Source of the DNA: Zygnema circumcarinatum
Taxonomy: Eukaryota > Streptophyta > Zygnematophyceae > Zygnematales > Zygnemataceae
Direction of reading: 5' to 3'
Assembly (NCBI GenBank): GCA_037447605.1
Contig: CM074808.1
Span: forward strand, 4,142,547-4,190,381
DNA length: 47,835 nt
Each line of letters opens with the position of its first letter. Positions within the stretch are counted from its first letter, which is position 1. Of the stretch, positions 43,101 to 47,835 are shown in pieces. The position numbers and the translations under genes were made by a program. The notes below the pieces were generated by a model. The model searched no databases and was not told the DNA's origin. It worked only from the letters and a program-made list of their open reading frames with translations.

Positions 43101-45847
43101 TACTTTGGAGTTTGGTCTGTGTAGTCACATAAAATGATATATGTTGTGTGGTACGAAGCTTGATCAAAGTGGGCAATGGTGAGTCCTTTTTGCGAAACCG
43201 GGATTGTTGGGATAAATCTTAGACACGAAGGGAATTGGGGAGCCAAGCAGGGCTCGACGCATGGTGGAGACAGCTGTCACGACAGAGCTGCGAGGCATGC
43301 GTCCACAAGACAACATGCTTTACAAGGAGTACAGCACAAAGGTGGGAGTTCTTTTGATCTTTTTTCTCATAGTAGTAAGTATAGGTTTGCACTGTTGGTT
43401 GTTCACTTCTTATTTTTTGTGCAAAACCTGCATGATGTGGTAGCTTTTCCGATATAGATTCTGCTGATGTACAATTAAGGAACTGCAGAAGTTGAAGTGT
43501 GCTGGATGGGCGTTGCAGCAATGTTGGTCTTCTCATAGCCTGTGTTTAGGGGGGTCATCTCTGTTCAGGGTGAAATTTTTGGGGGACTTCTTTCTGGTGA
43601 GTCGTTTAGCAGGTCATCAGCACCGCCGTCTCTATTGAGGGCCCGAAAAACCCTTCGGAGAGTGTGGTATGCTGACCGGATGGAAGGTGGGACCATGCAT
43701 GGCCTCACTATGCTTGAGATTGCGCCGAGTGGAGACCTGAAGACGGTGGGTGGGTAACTACCAGTTTTCCTTTTTTTCAATCGTAGTAAAGTCTGTATGC
43801 ACTCTGTCAAAAAATCTATGGGCGGTGTGCAGGAATGTTTGACATATGTACATGAACTAATCCTACTTTAGTTTGAGGGGAATATCTTTATCAGAGATGA
43901 ACGGTGCGTGTGGTTGCAAGATATTCTGAAATTTCCGTGACTGATAGTGGTGCATGGAGACGCTAGCGAAGTGTCCAGCCTGCCAATAACATCCCCACAG
44001 TTATTTTGTCAGTCTGCTGTTGTTCTCTATTCTAAAGGGGTTGGAATTTTTTTTTAATGTTTTGATCTGCAGGTGGTGACCGCTGACAGCTGCACTTGGA
44101 ATTGGTCTGACCATGTTTGGGAGCTCAGCGGGTGCACCGCCCTTCAGTTGGCGGACGACCACTCTCCATGCCGCATCCTTGAGGTGGGTCATTGGGTTTT
44201 TTTTTTTTTTTTCTTTTTTTTTTTAGTTTTTGGCCAATATCGCTTAGTCGGGGTAAAGATAGTTTTACGAGTTTTTGCACAGCAGGAGGATTGAGTTCAA
44301 CCTGCCAGTGATCTTTTCTATGTTTTGTAATCATTTCTTTGGGTGACTTATTGTCTTCCCAGATGTGGTTGTGTTTGCTTAATGTTCCTTGAGGGGAATG
44401 AATTTGGTGGAAAGCATTTATCCGGAGATGACAAATTCATTTTTAGCTCATGCCTTTCTTTTGCTCAGAGCTCTACACAACAAAAAACAAGGTGTCCTGA
44501 AATGGGAAGCTTTCGACACGGGAGTGCATGGCTATCAAGAAATGCCCAGCGTGCAGGCCAAGTATTGAATGAAAGACTGAGTGCTTAATTGAAAATCATT
44601 GGTGGCAATTTGTATCCAACTTCATAGCAAAACTGTTGTTTGTGTGTGTGCGGTTCTGCTCCTATCATGTGTCTGTACTAACGTATGACCAAAAGACTAA
44701 CCTAGGCACCTTGTCCTTCCTTCACATTGATCGGAAGTTAAATTATGGCCGGAGAAGGGAGGTCGAGGTGGTGCAGTTTGGATGCAGAGATTGTGCGAAG
44801 AGTGGCTCAGGAGCAGTTTCTACCCCTTTGATAAATGCCACTCTTTACCGCATTCTATGTGTTTGGAGTAGTGGGCTTGTTCCTGTCGGATTTCTCACAG
44901 GACTGTCTTTTTCTTCGGTTCTCAAGTGACTTGCGTATGTCAAGGGAAGATGTCTGCGTCTTATGGCGTGACTCTGTTTGTTTTTTCCCTGCTGCATGTG
45001 CAGGCGGAAAGGCTAGAGCTCCCAATGCCGGAGCAGCCGCTTGCTGCCAACTGGGAGGCTCTGGACGTGCAGTTCCCGTCGCGGCAGGACGTGTGGGCGC
45101 GCGTGGCGCGGCTGGCGGAGGACGTCCGCCGAGGCGGCGGCCCCGCGGCCAGGCAGAGGCCGGACGTGTGGGTCACCCCGGACGGGCGCCTCCGGTGGGG
45201 GGGGCGGGGCTGGCTGCGGGCGGGCCTCCTCGGGCCGGGGAAGCTTTCGGGCAGAGTGGCGGAGATCCTGGAGGCGGAATGCAGCTTGAGACAGCGCGAT
45301 GCGGCTGCGTTTTCGTGTCTCGTGTATGCGCTGGTCAGTGCGTCGCTCCTTTTGGATGAATGGTCCCTTTGGGAATCAACATGTATGTTCATCATGGCAG
45401 TAGAGAGCGGGCTGCTGTTCGGCCGTCGTAGGCGTCAGCCACAACTTTGCTTTGCTGTGGATTTGATGTGTTGAAAGTGTGGCTTAGCCTGTCACACCCA
45501 ATGTGGGCAAACTGCATAGTGCAGGGGGCATGCATGCAAAGTAAATGCAACATAAAGCTCGAGTGAAGCTCATTGCTAACAGAGCTGCGTAGCGCTGCTG
45601 GCAGGTGGGCACCGCTGCCACCATGGCGTGTTCGCGGCAGGAAGGAAAGACCTTCCGCGGCGGGCGGGCGGGGCCCTTCGTCGCGGCGCTCGCGTGCGTG
45701 GCGGCGCACAGCGTGCTGAGCGCCGTGGCGGCGACAGCTGGCGCGCAGGGGCTGCTCTCGCCGGCCGCCAGCGCGTGGCTGCCCTGCGCCGCGGGGCTCG
45801 GCATGGCTCCAGCAATGCTGCTCGCGTCATCGCGTACGAAGAGTTGA
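40171..45847 (+). CDS. LptF/LptG (YjgP/YjgQ) family permease of cyanobacterial type, 610 residues
   Basis: Membrane component of an Lpt-type transporter. In bacteria LptF/LptG work with the LptB ATPase to move lipopolysaccharide out of the inner membrane. Here it is probably a plastid-envelope protein, by inference. Eight exons join in phase: 40171-40795, 41947-42062, 42757-42896, 43251-43341, 43569-43745, 44073-44183, 45004-45333 and 45605-45847. About 165 N-terminal residues, rich in Arg, Ser and Ala, could be a transit peptide. Family order: TM1 EMLPIFLLGVATCAMLGMSL; TM2 GLPLRVAFSAAILQLPRFGA; RLRSDAELVALAAAGVS; TM3 WRVLAAPLGLAVAAALLTL; NEKVVPATTALA; a soluble beta domain with RRVWYADRMEGGTMHGLTML and WNWSDHVWELSG; then TM4 to TM6 (CLVYALVGTAATM, VAALACVAAHSVLSAVAA, LLSPAASAWLPCAAGLG). 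This matches my recall of the cyanobacterial permease nearly throughout. The start codon is the least certain part. Confidence 0.9.
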
Positions 45848-46362
45848 AAACTTGTATCTCTTGTTTTCTTCCTGTTTTGTCTGGAATAGATGGATCTTGG
45901 CTTTGCAACTTCTCCGAATGTGCTCCACACCTGTTGCAGATTTAGACGCCAGATATGTATTTTTACGGGAGGTTTTTGTTCAAAACAGCTGAGAGACAAA
46001 CGTGCAGAAGGGTGCGAGATATCAGACCAAAGATTCAAGATAAGCACCATCAGAAACAAGTCTCACTTCAAATACGTGGAAGGACAGCAAGTGTAGGGTC
46101 TGCGGTTAATCAAGGCACAATTGAAGAACTCTCGCAGAAGGCGATCATCATCGGCGACCTTTGCGGCTGCTTCGAGCGTAGTTGAGCCTAGGTGTAGCTT
46201 TTTGTTCCTAGCTGTTTTCTTTAGGTCCTTTGCGACCAATTTCTCGTGGTTCCCTATGACGATTTTGTCTATGTACATTTGATGGCCTCTTCATTGTGAG
46301 ATCAATGTCACTTCCTTTTCTACTTGCTTGCAAAAGTAATTGAGCTGATAAAAATGCATATT

Positions 46363-46566
46363 AGCGTATCTAGCTAAAAAAGGTGTGTAAATAGCATTTT
46401 CCTTACTGTAAATGTTTATTCTGAATAAAATTTGGGTGGTGGGTAGAGCAGTCAAATGTAATGAGCATAAAATGGGTTTTTAGCGTGTTTAAACTCTCTT
46501 TTTTCTAAATAAAATTTGCCTGGCAAAAAAAGGTGTGTATCTAGACAAAAAAGATGTGAAAATAGC
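46363..46566. repeat. Two more copies of the TATCTAGCCAAAAAAGGTGTG repeat
   Basis: Copies at 46363-46395 (GTATCTAGCTAAAAAAGGTG then TGTAAATAGC) and 46532-46566 (GTGTATCTAGACAAAAAAGA then TGTGAAAATAGC), in the same orientation and about 170 bp apart. AATAAAATTTG words recur between them. They match the right arm of the palindromic element at 22610-22720. Confidence 0.75.
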
Positions 46567-46703
46567 AGTTTCCAAAAATTAATGCAAAATTATAAAATAA
46601 CTATATTTGGCAAAAATCGGGCGAAAATATTGTATTTGGCAAATATAAGGTCCGTGTTACCAATAGACGAGCGGAATTATGTTAGAGTTCATGTATGTCT
46701 TTT

Positions 46704-46877
46704 CGTATCGTATCGTATCGTATCGTATCGTGTCGTGGCAAACCGCATACAGTACATGAAGCACGCCTTAGCGTTCACTGAGGCAGCAAACCAAAAAGCT
46801 TCGAGCCCGTAACGAAAACTACAGCTCGTACGGCTAGTACGGATAGTACCGTATCGGGGCGTATCGTATCGTATCGA
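46704..46877. repeat. Two CGTAT pentanucleotide arrays
   Basis: About five units at 46704-46731 and three to four at 46861-46877, with a degenerate GTACCGTATCGGGGCGTATC between. The unit also occurs upstream of PRA1 at 31971. Confidence 0.85.
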
Positions 46878-47835
46878 AGCCAAGAAGAAGTGGAGAAGAG
46901 CGAGCGCCTCTTACGGCGGCACGTGCGGGGAGAATAGGTGAGTTTTGCGTAAGCCCGTGTAGCACAAAGATAAGTGGGGTTAAAAGGAGACTGCTGAGCT
47001 AGTTGCAGGTGCTGTACGGCCACTCGCGCGTCCGTGCTGAAACTGATGAAGGGTTGGGTTGGTTCTGTGGGTCTGCCTGCAGCATAGAGCCAGGATCCGG
47101 GAGATTCAGAGGTACGCGCAGCGGAAGACGTAGGGATCCTGAAGATGTTCCCACCGGCGGCTGGACCCGATGCGCAATGAGCCCTTCCTTGGGGGCTCTC
47201 CTCCCCTGTCCTCCCCTCGGCTAGTCTCTTAGCTAGGCTTCTAGTTATCATTGGTCATTGGGAGGAATGTAAGGCAGGATAGAATAAGATGGTAGCTTGG
47301 CATAGTGACAGCAAAGGGAAAACAGGACTCAACTTAGATAAAGGTTGTATTTTGGAAAGTCACCCCAGCCAGCGGTTGGCTGGGGATTGTCATTACAATG
47401 AAAGTATCTTCTCACTGAAATCTTTGTCTGGCTGGGCTGAATGGGACGTCTAAATGCTATTGTTAGTGTAAAGTAGTTAGGGACTTGTTGTACACTAAGT
47501 TGTTGGTACTAAGTTCTAAGGAGGGGTGTGCTCATGTTGTCCACATTGTACGGAGGGGCGTCTAGGCGACCGTACAAGTCTTTAAGGGGTGTGCATGTAG
47601 CGCGCAGAGTCTGATTTGGCAAGGCATCAGAATGTCGGTGCGGCCAATCAGTGGTACGATTTGGAAGGCCAAGACCATGGGTGTACGGACATTGGTCGGT
47701 GGCGCGGCGCGGCGTGGCGGAGTCAGATGTGACGTGGCGCGACACGACAAATCGAGAAGTGACGAGGCGCGAATCAGCGCGCGGAGCAGAACTGACAAGG
47801 TACGGAGTCAGCAATGATTCATTTGGAGGACAGTG

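Larger units (their letters stand above)
45848..47835. other. Right-hand spacer downstream of the permease
   Basis: No gene supported. It holds the permease 3' UTR, two copies of the ATCTAGCCAAAAAAGGTGTG-type repeat (46363-46395 and 46532-46566), and CGTAT arrays. A minus-strand ORF at 46063-46278 (71 codons, with LHLGSTTLEAAAKVADDDRL) looks slightly protein-like but has no partner exons. From about 47.0 kb to the end only short, featureless ORFs are seen. Confidence 0.5.

Noticed and set aside
1-47835. Bacterial-style systems (CRISPR arrays, operons, toxin-antitoxin, prophage)
   Set aside because: The DNA is plainly eukaryotic nuclear sequence with spliceosomal introns; no spaced direct repeats of CRISPR type or polycistronic layout were seen.

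Overview
The window is a piece of a eukaryotic nuclear genome. Its protein-coding genes are broken by many short GT-AG introns. Exons are GC-rich and introns are more AT-rich, and microsatellites and small inverted-repeat elements are common. The gene content points to the green lineage: a plant-type MKK3 (a MAPKK fused to an NTF2 domain), a plant-type non-catalytic isoamylase ISA2, a plant-type diacylglycerol kinase without C1 domains, an intronless PRA1 protein, a plant-like APC5, and a permease of cyanobacterial type that was probably brought in by the plastid. A green or streptophyte alga fits best. This is an inference from homology recalled without any database search, and I cannot name the species.

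Layout, left to right. 1-2736 (+): the 3' part of APC5, truncated by the window edge. 2737-3560: 3' flank with one possible exon. About 3.6-5.75 kb (-): an unrecognised, low-complexity gene, modelled only in part. 5815-7305 (-): an unrecognised four-exon gene. 7306-8834: spacer with a long purine tract. 8835-10097 (-): an intronless F-box/kelch-like gene. 10098-12607: spacer with two adjacent terminal-inverted-repeat elements, one partial repeat copy and a 15-bp tandem array. 12608 to about 23.1 kb (-): ISA2, with at least 21 exons. 23.1-25.1 kb: spacer with a small TA-flanked element. 25124-31491 (-): MKK3. 32178-32783 (+): PRA1. 32784-35922: spacer with a TA-ended element. 35923-39790 (-): diacylglycerol kinase. 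40171-45847 (+): LptF/LptG-type permease. 45848-47835: spacer with repeats.

Two gene pairs are divergent and share short upstream regions: MKK3 with PRA1 (686 bp), and diacylglycerol kinase with the Lpt-type permease (380 bp). The second pair joins a lipid-signalling or lipid-metabolism enzyme to a probable envelope lipid transporter. ISA2 is the regulatory subunit of the starch-debranching complex, so the cell stores starch. I built the exon models by joining conserved protein segments at GT-AG (once GC-AG) sites with matching codon phase. The resolved models of APC5, ISA2, MKK3, the kinase and the permease each add up to a whole number of codons.

The most interesting items are the nuclear gene for an LptF/LptG permease, the isoamylase that has lost its active site in all four conserved regions, and at least four families of short inverted-repeat elements.
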